This document shows positions 46,971 to 56,048 of a DNA stretch of 64,000 bases, in pieces. Position 1 is the first letter of the stretch; each line of letters opens with the position of its first letter. The translations under genes and the position numbers were made by a program. Below the pieces are notes generated by a model. It did no database searches. It was not told the DNA's origin and saw only the letters and a program-made list of their open reading frames with translations. This DNA comes from Mycolicibacterium peregrinum (GTDB lineage: Bacteria > Actinomycetota > Actinomycetes > Mycobacteriales > Mycobacteriaceae): the NCBI RefSeq assembly GCF_001665625.1, contig NZ_LZSY01000005.1, positions 23,624 through 87,623 on the forward strand. The letters are read 5' to 3'.

Positions 46971-49019
46971 ATGACCGCGATACCACCGGCGACGACGCCT
47001 CGGCGCGGCCTCACTCCCGGCGAGCTTGCGCAGGCTGCGGTGATGGCTGCGCTGTGTGCGGCCACCGCGATCATCGCCGTGGTGGTGCCGTTCGCGGCAG
47101 GCCTTTCAGTGTTGGGCACCGTGCCGATGGGCCTGCTGGCCTACCGGTACCGACTGCGCGTGCTCCTCGCGGCAACTGTCGCCGCCGGCACGATCGCCTT
47201 CTTGATCGCGGGAATGGGCGGCCTGATGACCGTCGTCGACTGCGCCTACATCGGCGGGTTGACGGGTGTGGTCAAGCGCAGGGGGCGCGGCACCGCCATG
47301 GCATTCGGGGCCTCGATCGTGGCCGGGGCAGTATTCGGGGCGGCCGCCGTCGTCGCGCTGTCGGTGCTGTCACGGCTACGCAATCTGGTCTTCGACTCGC
47401 TGACCGCCAGCGGCGAGGGCCTGGCCAAGGTGCTGGAACGCATCCCGGTGCTCGATGTGATCGCCGAACCGCTCAGGACCACCATCGCCACCATGATCGA
47501 GTACTGGCCGCTGCTGATGCTGGTGCTGGGCATCTTCACCATCACCTCGATCAGCATGGTCGGCTGGTGGGCGCTTTCGCGGATTCTGGCGCGGCTGCTC
47601 GGCGTGCCCGACGTGCACAAGCTCGACGCCGACACCGATGCCGACGACTCTGCCGTGATCGCACCGGTTCCGGCCCGGCTGACCGACGTACGGTTCCGCT
47701 ACCCGGGGATCGATCACGACGCCTTGGGTCCGGTGTCCATGGAATTGCAGCCCGGCGAGCATGTCGCGGTGACGGGGCCGAACGGCTCGGGCAAGACCAC
47801 TCTCATGCTCATGTTGGCCGGTCGCCAACCCACTTCGGGCAGCATCGAGCGGGCCGGTGCCGTGGGACTGGGCCGCATCGGCGGCACTGCCGTGGTGATG
47901 CAGCACCCGGAGAGCCAGGTACTGGGCACCCGGGTGGCCGATGACGTGGTGTGGGGATTGCCCGTGGGCGCCACCGCCGACGTCGAGCGACTGCTGTCCG
48001 AAGTCGGGCTCGACGGGCTGGCCGAGCGCGACACCGGGGGATTGTCCGGTGGCGAACTGCAACGCCTGGCCGTGGCCGCGGCGCTGGCCCGAGAGCCCTC
48101 GCTGCTGATCGCCGACGAGGTCACCAGCATGGTCGACCAGCAGGGTCGTGACACGTTGATGAATGTGTTGTCCGGGCTGACCGATCACCACGACATGTCG
48201 CTGGTGCACATCACGCACTACAACGACGAGGCCGATTCTGCTGACCGCTCGGTGCAACTCAGCGGCAACGGCGGCACCGCCGACAACACCGACATGGTGC
48301 AGACCTCTGCAGTGCCCGTCAACGACGCGGCCGCAACCCACCAGGGTGCGCCGGTACTCGAACTGACCGGCGTCGGGCACGAGTACGCCAGCGGAACACC
48401 TTGGGCGAAAACCGCTTTGCGCGACATCACGTTCACCGTCAACGAGGGTGACGGGGTGCTGGTGCATGGCCTGAACGGTTCGGGCAAATCGACCCTGGCC
48501 TGGATCATGGCCGGGCTGACCGTCCCGACCTATGGTGCCTGCCTGCTCGACGGGGCGCCGGTGGCGCAGCAGGTGGGTGCGGTGGCGATCTCGTTCCAGG
48601 CCGCCCGCCTGCAGTTGATGCGCAGCACCGTCGGCCGCGAAATCGCCTCGGCCGCGGGCTTTTCCCGGCACGAGACCGACCGGATCGCGGCCGCGCTGGA
48701 AATGGTCGGACTGGATGCGACGCTGGCCCAGCGGCGCATCGACCAACTCTCGGGCGGCCAGATGCGTCGTGTCGTACTGGCCGGATTGCTGGCCCGGTCG
48801 CCGCGCGCGCTGATTCTCGACGAGCCGCTGGCCGGATTGGACGCCGCCAGCCAGCGAGGTTTGTTGCGATTGCTGGAGGACCTGCGGCACAACAACGGAC
48901 TCACCGTCGTCGTCATCTCGCACGACTTCACCGGTCTGGAGAATCTCTGCCCGCGCACCCTGCACCTGCACCACGGCGAGCTCGCCCTTGCCCCGACGAC
49001 TGCCGGAGGCGCGCGATGA
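46971..49019 (+). CDS. ECF transporter, fused substrate-binding and double ATPase protein
   Basis: 682 residues from the ATG at 46971. Residues about 20-225 are a membrane S-component-like domain with six or so helices. Then come two ABC ATPase domains: Walker [10 protein letters not shown] near 270 with LSGGELQR near 358, and GLNGSGKST near 502 with LSGGQMRR near 593; Walker [10 protein letters not shown] and LILDEPLAG. Together with the next gene it makes a whole vitamin-type importer, as in Rv2326c-Rv2325c. Substrate unknown; I saw no riboswitch before it. Confidence 0.9.
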   Translation: MTAIPPATTPRRGLTPGELAQAAVMAALCAATAIIAVVVPFAAGLSVLGTVPMGLLAYRYRLRVLLAATVAAGTIAFLIAGMGGLMTVVDCAYIGGLTGVVKRRGRGTAMAFGASIVAGAVFGAAAVVALSVLSRLRNLVFDSLTASGEGLAKVLERIPVLDVIAEPLRTTIATMIEYWPLLMLVLGIFTITSISMVGWWALSRILARLLGVPDVHKLDADTDADDSAVIAPVPARLTDVRFRYPGIDHDALGPVSMELQPGEHVAVTGPNGSGKTTLMLMLAGRQPTSGSIERAGAVGLGRIGGTAVVMQHPESQVLGTRVADDVVWGLPVGATADVERLLSEVGLDGLAERDTGGLSGGELQRLAVAAALAREPSLLIADEVTSMVDQQGRDTLMNVLSGLTDHHDMSLVHITHYNDEADSADRSVQLSGNGGTADNTDMVQTSAVPVNDAAATHQGAPVLELTGVGHEYASGTPWAKTALRDITFTVNEGDGVLVHGLNGSGKSTLAWIMAGLTVPTYGACLLDGAPVAQQVGAVAISFQAARLQLMRSTVGREIASAAGFSRHETDRIAAALEMVGLDATLAQRRIDQLSGGQMRRVVLAGLLARSPRALILDEPLAGLDAASQRGLLRLLEDLRHNNGLTVVVISHDFTGLENLCPRTLHLHHGELALAPTTAGGAR

Positions 49020-49858
49020 CCGCTCCGACGCGAGGACAACGCAAACCGGTCGTGCTGTTGCGTCCGGTCCCCGGCGACACCGTGATCCATCGGCTGTGGG
49101 CCGGAACCAAACTGCTCTCCGTGGCGGGCATCGGTGTGCTGCTGACGTTCTATCCCGGCTGGGTGCCCATCGGCGCCGTCGCCGTACTGGTCCTGGTGAC
49201 CGCGCTACTGGCCCACATCCCACGCGGGGCACTGCCCTCGATCCCGTTCTTCCTGTGGATCCTGGTGGCGTTGGGTGGGGTGCTCGCCGCGCTGGCCGGT
49301 GGATCCCCGTTCATCGACATCGGTTCGGTGCAGATCGGCCTGGGCGGGTTACTCAACTACCTGCGCATCACCGCGCTGGCGATCGTGCTACTGGGTCTGG
49401 GGGCATTGGTTTCCTGGACGACGAATGTCGCCGACGTCGCCCCGGCGGTGGCCACCCTGGGCCGTCCTCTGCGCGTACTGCGCGTCCCGGTGCACGACTG
49501 GGCGGTGACGATTGCATTGGCGCTCCGGGCTTTCCCGATGTTGATCGACGAGTTCCGCACCTTGTATGCGGCGCACCGGTTGCGTCCGGTCGAACCTGCG
49601 GAGACGTTCCGGGCGAGACGTCGACAGCGGGTGGGGAATCTGGTCGATCTGTTGGCCGCAGCGGTCACCGTGGCGCTGCGCCGCGGCGACGAGATGGGCG
49701 ATGCCATCACCGCACGCGGAGGCGCCGGCCAGATTTCGGCCGCGCCGTCAGGTCCCCGGGCGCGCGACTGGATCGCCTTCGCCATCCTCGTTCTGGTCTG
49801 CGGCACTGCCTTGGCCCTGGAGCTCACCGTCCTGCCGACCAGCTTCCCGCGGCGTTGA
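49016..49858 (+). CDS. ECF transporter T component (EcfT)
   Basis: 280 residues, several membrane helices and the EcfT coupling segments with Arg-rich ends ([10 protein letters not shown] and [20 protein letters not shown]). ATGA overlap with the fused S-A-A gene. The last 111 bp are also coding on the other strand for the DUF4349 protein. Confidence 0.9.
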   Translation: MTAPTRGQRKPVVLLRPVPGDTVIHRLWAGTKLLSVAGIGVLLTFYPGWVPIGAVAVLVLVTALLAHIPRGALPSIPFFLWILVALGGVLAALAGGSPFIDIGSVQIGLGGLLNYLRITALAIVLLGLGALVSWTTNVADVAPAVATLGRPLRVLRVPVHDWAVTIALALRAFPMLIDEFRTLYAAHRLRPVEPAETFRARRRQRVGNLVDLLAAAVTVALRRGDEMGDAITARGGAGQISAAPSGPRARDWIAFAILVLVCGTALALELTVLPTSFPRR

Positions 49859-50749
49859 CCGCTGCCCGGCCCGCGGCCGGGCCAGCCGAATGACGGCGTA
49901 GATGACGGCGGCTGCGATGACGACGACGGCCAGCCACGGCAGCAGCAGGCCGAACAACATCACGAGCCCGGAGGCTGCTGACACCAGGCCGTGCCAACCA
50001 CGCTCGACCTGGCCCCAGAACCCCTGGTACTGCGGGGCCGGGCCGCCGATCTGCTCGGCGGTGATGTCGAGATTGACGGTGCTGTAGTCGATCTGATCGC
50101 CGAGCTGGGTGCGCTGTGCACGCAGACTGTCCAGTTCGGCCTGGCGCTGCGACAAGGCGCCCTCGGCCTTGATCAACGCCTCGGGGTCCTTGGCGTCGCG
50201 CATGATCCCGAGCAGGCGGTCAACCGAAGTCTGCAACGCCTTGATGCGGGCGTCGAGATCGACGCGCTGCGAGGTCACGTCGTCGGAGCGGACCTCGACG
50301 GTCTGCACCGTGCCGAGCTTCTTGAACTCGTCGAGGGTGCCTTCCAGTTCGGCGGCCGGGACGCGTAGCGCCAGTGAGATGCGCGCGCGGCCGGAACTGG
50401 AGCCGGCATCCTCGGAGCGGCTGTCGACCCGGCCGCCGGCATCGGTGGCCAGAGATACGGCTTTGTCGGCCACTGTGGCCGGGTTGCCCGTGGTGATCGA
50501 CATCGATGCGGTCTTGACAATGTCCCGCTTGACGTCGGTGGGTATCGGCGCTTCCTTCAGCCCTGCACCGCTTTCCGGCACCGGTGCGGGTGCGGCTGGG
50601 GCGAACCCGGCATCGCTCTGTGTGGCCGCCGGTGCCGAGGAATTGGGGGAGTGACCGGCCGCGCAGGCCGGTGCGACCGCCAACATCGTCGCGGCAAACA
50701 GTGCCACCGTCATGCGGCGGTGACGGGATCCGCTGGTTTGCTTGCGCAT
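49748..50749 (-). CDS. DUF4349 exported membrane protein
   Basis: 333 residues from the ATG at 50749. Signal sequence with Cys in VAPAC, a poor lipobox; then a Pro/Ala-rich stretch; DUF4349 core about 85-260 with a coiled coil ([21 protein letters not shown]); a membrane helix about 265-290; and a polar C-terminal tail read from the strand opposite ecfT. The tail may be fortuitous, since the stop in this frame comes only after 111 bp of overlap. Follows uspC by 53 bp on the same strand. Confidence 0.8.
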   Translation of the reverse strand: MRKQTSGSRHRRMTVALFAATMLAVAPACAAGHSPNSSAPAATQSDAGFAPAAPAPVPESGAGLKEAPIPTDVKRDIVKTASMSITTGNPATVADKAVSLATDAGGRVDSRSEDAGSSSGRARISLALRVPAAELEGTLDEFKKLGTVQTVEVRSDDVTSQRVDLDARIKALQTSVDRLLGIMRDAKDPEALIKAEGALSQRQAELDSLRAQRTQLGDQIDYSTVNLDITAEQIGGPAPQYQGFWGQVERGWHGLVSAASGLVMLFGLLLPWLAVVVIAAAVIYAVIRLARPRAGQRSTPREAGRQDGELQGQGSAADQNEDGEGDPVARPGT

Positions 50750-50802
50750 CAGCCCAATGTAAGCGACAAGCCGGCGTTCACGGGCGGCAAATATTCCGTC
50801 GG

Positions 50803-52128
50803 TCAGCGCGCTGCTGCCGTGTTGGCCGCCCACTGAGCGTCGGCCAGCGACTTCTCCACATCGCGACGTCCCAGGAACATCTCGTCGAAATAGGGCTTGA
50901 GGGCCTGAAATCCGGCCGGGAAGCCGGCCGCGCCCGGCGCCGGGATCCGAGGCCCCCGCAGCACCCGGAAGAACGGGCCGACGTCAACTCCTCGCCGCGT
51001 CCAGTAGTCGTGGTAGACGGGCTGGGCTGCCAGCACGGCCGGGATGGCGGCACCGCCCGCGCCGAGGTATTCGTTGCCGCGTTTGCTACCCATCCAGTTC
51101 AGTACCTCGCGCACCGCGTCAGGATGATGGGTGGCCGAGTTCCCGGCTGCGGCAATGCCATTGGTGACACTGACCCGTCCCTTGGGTCCGGCCGGAAGCA
51201 TCGCCACGCCCCACCGGAACCGGGCCTGGTTCGCCACCGCGGCCAGGTTGTAGGTGCCGGACTGAAACAGCGCCATCCGGCCCTGCAGGAACATGTTGCG
51301 CGAGAAGTCGCCGTTGTTGTTGGTGGCCGAGGCCGGCGGGGCGACGTGATCGTCGTTGATCATCCGAACCAGGTAGGTGAACGCCTCGACGGCCTGCGGG
51401 TTGTCGAAGGCGAAACGATCTCCGATGTTGAAGATGCCGCCCGCCGAGCCGATGTAGTTGAGGTAGATGCCCTGCAGATCATTGGCGGCGTTGTAGCCCC
51501 ACTGCCGGATCCGGCCGGTGTCGAAACCCTCGGTGCCGGCCGCGCGGCCCTGCTCGTCGACGGTCAGCCTCGCCGCCAGTGACCGCAGTGTGTCGTCTGG
51601 TCCGTTCGACCACCGCATCGTGGTCAGTTCGGCGAGGTCCACCCCGGCGGCGTCGAGCAGGTCGGCGTTGAAGTACACCGCGATGCCGGCGTCGGTCAGC
51701 TGCGGAACCGCCCACAGGGCGTCGTTGCGGGTGAACTGGTTGACCACTGAGGGCTCCCAGGCCCGGGCGGCGTTGGCGCCCAAGGTCTGTCCGATGTCGA
51801 GCAGCCGACCGTTGTCGGCATATCCGGCCAGGTAGGCGTTGGACAGCCAGAAGATGTCATCGGCGCTGCCCCCGGCCACGTCGGTACGCAGGCTGTCGAA
51901 GTAGGCGGAGTAGGCAACGGTGTTGACCCGCACCTCGATGTCGGGGTGCTCCCGAGTGAACTCGGCGAAGGACTGCCGGTAGGCGGCCGCCACCTGTGAA
52001 TCCCACAGTCGCACGGTGACCACGGTGCGGCCCTCGGGTTCGGTGGTGCGGCCCAACAGCACGGCGGCCACCAACAGAACGGCCATGGTCAGCGCCAGGC
52101 CGATCGCGGCCGTCGTCGAGCGCCTCAT
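50803..52128 (-). CDS. uspC: Sugar ABC transporter substrate-binding protein UspC
   Basis: 441 residues, family 1 extracellular solute-binding protein. N-terminal hydrophobic segment about 5-28 without a lipobox Cys, then VTVRLWDSQVAAAYRQSF and FTREHPDIEVRV. Known mycobacterial UspC binds amino-sugar ligands. Here anchoring would be by the uncleaved helix. Third gene of uspABC. Confidence 0.88.
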   Translation of the reverse strand: MRRSTTAAIGLALTMAVLLVAAVLLGRTTEPEGRTVVTVRLWDSQVAAAYRQSFAEFTREHPDIEVRVNTVAYSAYFDSLRTDVAGGSADDIFWLSNAYLAGYADNGRLLDIGQTLGANAARAWEPSVVNQFTRNDALWAVPQLTDAGIAVYFNADLLDAAGVDLAELTTMRWSNGPDDTLRSLAARLTVDEQGRAAGTEGFDTGRIRQWGYNAANDLQGIYLNYIGSAGGIFNIGDRFAFDNPQAVEAFTYLVRMINDDHVAPPASATNNNGDFSRNMFLQGRMALFQSGTYNLAAVANQARFRWGVAMLPAGPKGRVSVTNGIAAAGNSATHHPDAVREVLNWMGSKRGNEYLGAGGAAIPAVLAAQPVYHDYWTRRGVDVGPFFRVLRGPRIPAPGAAGFPAGFQALKPYFDEMFLGRRDVEKSLADAQWAANTAAAR

Positions 52129-52204
52129 GGCTGCTTCCTGTCGCGAGATCGACGTGAGGGTCGTTGTGGCCGCGGATAGGCAGCCCTGGTGTGGATCTCG
52201 ACGA

Positions 52205-53017
52205 TCACTTGATCCCCGTCACCACGATCGAGCGGACGATGTTGCGCGAGAACGCGACGAACAACACGATCAGCGGCACGATCGCCACCGTGGTCGCCGC
52301 CATCACCAGCGTCCACTGCGCGTTGTACTGCGTCTGCAGCCCGGCGGTCGCCACGGTGATCACCTGCCACTTGCTGCCGCTGGTGATCACCAACGGCCAC
52401 AGGAAGTTGTTCCACTGGCTGACCACGGTGATCAACGCCAGGGTGACCAGGATCGGTCTGCTGGCCGGCACGACGACGTGCGTGATCACATCCAGGGTAT
52501 GGGCACCGTCGAGGCGGGCCGCGTTGATCAGATCGCCCGGGATCGACCGAAAGTACTCGCGCAACAGGAAGATCGCATACGGCGAGCCGAACATGAACGG
52601 CAGCACCAGCGCCCAGAAGGTGTTGCGCAATCCGGCCTCGGCCATCATCAGATACAGCGGTACCACGGTAACGGTCGCGGGCACCATCAGAGTCGCGATG
52701 TAGACCCAGAACAGGGCGTCGCGGCCGGGAAACTGCAGCCGCGCGAAGGCATAGGCGGCAAGCACCGAGAACACCAGTTGACCCAGCAGGATGACCGCCG
52801 TCATCAACGCGGTCACGACGGTGGCCCGGCCGAACCCGGCGTCGGCGAGCCCGACGTAGTTCTCCAGCGTCGGCGGTGTGGGCAGCGACAGCGGGGGATC
52901 GGTGGCGAACTGCTCGGCCGAGGTGAACGAGGTGAGCAGTCCGAGTCCGAAAGGCAGCAGCGTGACCACCGCGCCGAGGAGCAGGCCCGCGTAGATCAGT
53001 GCGTTACGTGAGGTCAT
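52205..53017 (-). CDS. uspB: Sugar ABC transporter permease UspB
   Basis: 270 residues, MalG-type permease with six helices and the EAA-like loop NAARLDGAHTLDVITHVVVP near 185. Overlaps uspA by 14 bp. Works with UspA and UspC; an ATPase must come from elsewhere. Confidence 0.9.
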   Translation of the reverse strand: MTSRNALIYAGLLLGAVVTLLPFGLGLLTSFTSAEQFATDPPLSLPTPPTLENYVGLADAGFGRATVVTALMTAVILLGQLVFSVLAAYAFARLQFPGRDALFWVYIATLMVPATVTVVPLYLMMAEAGLRNTFWALVLPFMFGSPYAIFLLREYFRSIPGDLINAARLDGAHTLDVITHVVVPASRPILVTLALITVVSQWNNFLWPLVITSGSKWQVITVATAGLQTQYNAQWTLVMAATTVAIVPLIVLFVAFSRNIVRSIVVTGIK

Positions 53018-53876
53018 AGCTGATCCTGCGGCGGAAGTAGAAGTGCTGGACGAGCGTGATGCCGACCAGGATGGCGAACAACACGATCGCCATCACCGAG
53101 GCCCGGCCCACTGCCGCCGCGCCGAATGCCTCGGCATAGATACGGTGCGCCACCAGATCGGTGTGGCCTTGCGGCCCGCCCGCGGTCAGCGCGTACACGG
53201 TGTCGAATACCTGCGCGGCGCTGACGATTCCGGTGACCAATACGAAGAACATGGTTGGCCGCAGCATCGGCAGGGTGATGTGCCGGAACCGCTGCCAGTC
53301 CGTCGCGCCGTCGGTGCGGGCGGCGTTGTGGACGTCGGCGGGGATGTTCAGGATGCCGGCCAGGAAGAACAGCGTCACATAGCCGACATTGGTCCACACC
53401 ACCACCGCGGATACCACCGGCAGCGCCAGTCCCGGGTCGGTCAGCCACTCGACCGGTCGGCCCAGCACGGTGCTCAGCGCCCCGTCGGTGGGGGCCAGGA
53501 TCCATTTCCACAACACCGCGATGGCCAGCGGCGCACAGATCCATGGCAGGACGTACACGGTGCGGAAGAACCCGGTGCCCGGAAGTCCCCGAGCCAGCAG
53601 CGACGCGGCGATCAGGCCCAGCACGGTCTGTGTCGGCACCACCAGCAGCACGAACAGCAGCGTCACCGCCAGCGAGGTGCCGAACGACGAATCGGTGAGT
53701 ACGGACGTCCAATTGTCCAGTCCCACATACTCGATCGGGCCGAGCAGGTCCCACCGCTGCAGACTCAACCAGAGCACCACCAGCATGGGCAGCAGCAGGA
53801 AGGTGACGACGCCGAACAAGCTGGGTGCGACAAGCGCGTACCCCAGTGCGGTCGTGCGGACACGCGAGGTGGCCAT
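53004..53876 (-). CDS. uspA: Sugar ABC transporter permease UspA
   Basis: 290 residues, MalF-type permease with six helices and the EAA-like loop NAARTDGATDWQRFRHITLP near 195. First gene of the operon. No nucleotide-binding subunit is encoded here. Confidence 0.9.
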   Translation of the reverse strand: MATSRVRTTALGYALVAPSLFGVVTFLLLPMLVVLWLSLQRWDLLGPIEYVGLDNWTSVLTDSSFGTSLAVTLLFVLLVVPTQTVLGLIAASLLARGLPGTGFFRTVYVLPWICAPLAIAVLWKWILAPTDGALSTVLGRPVEWLTDPGLALPVVSAVVVWTNVGYVTLFFLAGILNIPADVHNAARTDGATDWQRFRHITLPMLRPTMFFVLVTGIVSAAQVFDTVYALTAGGPQGHTDLVAHRIYAEAFGAAAVGRASVMAIVLFAILVGITLVQHFYFRRRISYDLT

Positions 53877-54003
53877 CGGGCTATTAAAGCGGTTCGTGAC
53901 CTGCGGCCGCCACGGCGGGCAAGCTCAACGCCCAAAAGCCGGGCTCTCATCCCCGTCGGCGAAATTTGCTCGGATGACGTACATCACTTGACTGCTGCGG
54001 AAT

Positions 54004-54019
54004 CGAAGTCCGGACTTCG
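54004..54019. promoter_or_regulatory. 16-bp perfect palindrome before the cutinase
   Basis: CGAAGTCC/GGACTTCG, 45 bp before the cutinase start; a TTGACT hexamer lies at 53988. Possible operator; no regulator gene is adjacent. Confidence 0.4.
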
Positions 54020-54063
54020 TGCTTGTAGCTGGTAACAGCAACAGAAGGACCGGGGGTTATCTC

Positions 54064-54846
54064 ATGAGTGCAGCGCAACCAGCCCGTAAGGGCAGCATGA
54101 TGTCCACGGTGGCGCAGTCCGTGATCTTTACTGCGCTCGCGCTGACCGCGCTGGTCTTCGGTTCTCTGGCCGGCCCGATCGCCTCGGCCAATGCCGCCGA
54201 CGGGTGTGCCGACGTCGAGGTGGTGTTCGCCCGCGGCACCAACGAAGCGCCGGGCGTCGGAGCCACGGGGCAGGCGTTCGTCGACGCGCTCAGCGCTGAT
54301 CTGCCCGGCAAGTCGGTGGACGTGTACGCGGTCAACTACCCGGCATCGCTGAACTTCGGTCAGGCGACCGACGGCATCGCTGATGCGAGCAACCGGATCC
54401 AGTCGATCGCAGCCACCTGCCCGGCGACCAAGATCGTGCTCGGTGGTTACTCGCAGGGCGCCGCGGTGGCCGGTTACACCACCTCGAGCTCCGTGCCCGC
54501 CGGATACGTCCTGCCCGCCGGCATCAGCGGCCCGATGCCCGCATCGGTCGCCTCGCACGTCGCGGCCGTGGCATTGTTCGGAACCCCCGACGAGTGGGTG
54601 CTGGGCCTGGCCGACCGCAGTGCACCGCCTATCGCGATCGGCGCACCGTACGTCGCCAAGACCATCCAGCTGTGCGCCCCCGGCGATCCCATCTGCTTCC
54701 CCGGTGGTTTGAACCGCGCGGCCCACAGCTCCTACAAGGACAACGGAATGGCAATCCAGGCAGCCGATTTCGCGGCCCGCCAGTTGGGTGGCAGTGCCCC
54801 GGCGGCCACGATGGTGCAGACCGCGGGTGAGGTCACCGGAAACTGA
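54064..54846 (+). CDS. Cutinase-family esterase/lipase
   Basis: 260 residues. Signal peptide about 1-45, then the mature enzyme starts near ADGCADVEVVFARGTNE. Catalytic Ser in GYSQG near 128, Asp in CAPGDPIC near 206, His in AHSSYKDNG near 220; four Cys form the two usual disulfides. Secreted; hydrolyses lipid or ester substrates. Mycobacteria have several paralogues, so I give no symbol. Confidence 0.92.
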   Translation: MSAAQPARKGSMMSTVAQSVIFTALALTALVFGSLAGPIASANAADGCADVEVVFARGTNEAPGVGATGQAFVDALSADLPGKSVDVYAVNYPASLNFGQATDGIADASNRIQSIAATCPATKIVLGGYSQGAAVAGYTTSSSVPAGYVLPAGISGPMPASVASHVAAVALFGTPDEWVLGLADRSAPPIAIGAPYVAKTIQLCAPGDPICFPGGLNRAAHSSYKDNGMAIQAADFAARQLGGSAPAATMVQTAGEVTGN

Positions 54847-54865
54847 CGCGGACAGAACCAAGGCC

Positions 54866-54897
54866 GACGGCCGGAAGCGACTGAGCTTCCGGCCGTC
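54866..54897. terminator. Strong bidirectional terminator hairpin
   Basis: Perfect 12-bp arms GACGGCCGGAAG/CTTCCGGCCGTC with an 8-base loop between the convergent cutinase and SDR genes, overlapping the SDR stop codon. Confidence 0.85.
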
Positions 54898-55882
54898 AGC
54901 TGTTGAGGTCTCGGAATCCGGCGACGGTGTCGGCCAACGTGATTCGTGGATCCCGGTAGGTGACGCCGAGGTCGCGTTCGCTCGGTGAGTCGTCGGACGC
55001 GGGCATCTGTGTGTAGTACTGCATCCCAGCTTCGGTGAACGGCGTCTGGAACGGCAGGAACGGCCCCATCCGGTCGAGCACCTGCCCGGCGACGCGCAGC
55101 ACGGTGTCGGGCACCGGGACGGCGAACATCGTCTTGTTGCCGACCTCGGTGAGCAGCTTGGCCAGCTGGTCCACCGGGATGCGGTGACCGCCGGCCATAT
55201 AGCGGCGGGGGCCGCGCCCAGGTTCGAGCAGCGCGACGTGCAGCGCCGCCAGGTCTCGACCGTCGACGATGGTCCACGCGGCGCTGCGGCCGGGGATCGC
55301 TCCCAGCTGCAGTGCGGCCGCCACCCCCTCGCCGGCTTCCCCGAACTGGTTGCCGACCGGGGGCCCCATGACCATGCCGGGATAGGTGATGTTCACCGGT
55401 GCGCCGGCGTCCTGCATTCCGCGGGCGTAGATCTCGACCTGCGCCTTGGATCGCCCGTAGCCGTCGGTCCCGCCGAACACCGGCAGGTCCGCTTCCAGCG
55501 TGTCCACATCGGGATTGAACAAGGCGGTGATGCTCGACACGTGGATGATCGGATCCAGGCCGAGTTCTGCGGCGCCGCCGAGCACATTTCGTGCACCGTC
55601 CATGTTGGTGCTCATCATCTGCGCGGTCTGGCTCGGGTCGGTGGCGACCAGCGCCGCGCTGTGCAGGACGGCGTCGCAGCCCTCCAGTGCGCGCAGAACC
55701 GAATCGCGATCGGTGATGTCGCCGACGGCATGATCGGAGACATCGACTCCGAGCTTGGCAACGCTGGTTTGTAACCGGTCCGGATTGCGCACCAGAAATC
55801 GGACCGAATGTCCTGCGTCTGCAATCGCTTTCGCGCTCCAGCCGCCCACAAATCCGGTACCGCCGGTGACCAACACGCGCAT
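54896..55882 (-). CDS. Extended SDR (NAD-dependent epimerase/dehydratase family)
   Basis: 328 residues. Cofactor motif VTGGTGFVGGW near 5-15, HSAALVAT near 74, and YGRSKAQVE near 147 holding the catalytic Tyr/Lys. Looks like the 3-beta-hydroxysteroid/dihydroflavonol reductase type; substrate unknown. ATG with AGGAGG ribosome site. Confidence 0.88.
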   Translation of the reverse strand: MRVLVTGGTGFVGGWSAKAIADAGHSVRFLVRNPDRLQTSVAKLGVDVSDHAVGDITDRDSVLRALEGCDAVLHSAALVATDPSQTAQMMSTNMDGARNVLGGAAELGLDPIIHVSSITALFNPDVDTLEADLPVFGGTDGYGRSKAQVEIYARGMQDAGAPVNITYPGMVMGPPVGNQFGEAGEGVAAALQLGAIPGRSAAWTIVDGRDLAALHVALLEPGRGPRRYMAGGHRIPVDQLAKLLTEVGNKTMFAVPVPDTVLRVAGQVLDRMGPFLPFQTPFTEAGMQYYTQMPASDDSPSERDLGVTYRDPRITLADTVAGFRDLNS

Positions 55883-55892
55883 GACGCCAACC

Positions 55893-55920
55893 TCCTAGCA
55901 AGCGACGACCGTCGCTAGGA
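55893..55920. promoter_or_regulatory. Overlapping inverted repeats in the SDR leader
   Basis: TCCTAGC (55893) pairs with GCTAGGA (55914), and AGCGAC (55901) with GTCGCT (55911); a further GCTAG occurs at 55923. The arms include the AGGAGG ribosome site, so this could be a hairpin in the mRNA or a TetR-like operator. Confidence 0.4.
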
Positions 55921-55953
55921 CGCTAGTACGTCTTACGCCGCCGGGAAGCGGTT

Positions 55954-56048
55954 TCGGCTCAGCCTTCGTGCTGGTCGGGTCGGCTCAGCCGCCGTGCCTA
56001 TTTGGTCGGCTCAGCCTCCGTGTCAAATCTGTCGGCTCAGCCTCCGCG
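55954..56048. repeat. Four-copy 17-bp repeat at exact 26-bp spacing
   Basis: Copies of TCGGCTCAGCCTCCGTG (variants at 3-4 positions) start at 55954, 55980, 56006 and 56032, separated by unrelated 9-base spacers. The last copy runs into the sulfatase and contains its stop codon. Confidence 0.85.

Noticed and set aside
52016..54035. Plus-strand frames opposite uspABC
   Set aside because: Same antisense pattern; the permease reading on the minus strand is well supported.
55954..56048. CRISPR array
   Set aside because: Repeat units of 17 bp and spacers of 9 bp are far too short, there are only four units and no cas genes.
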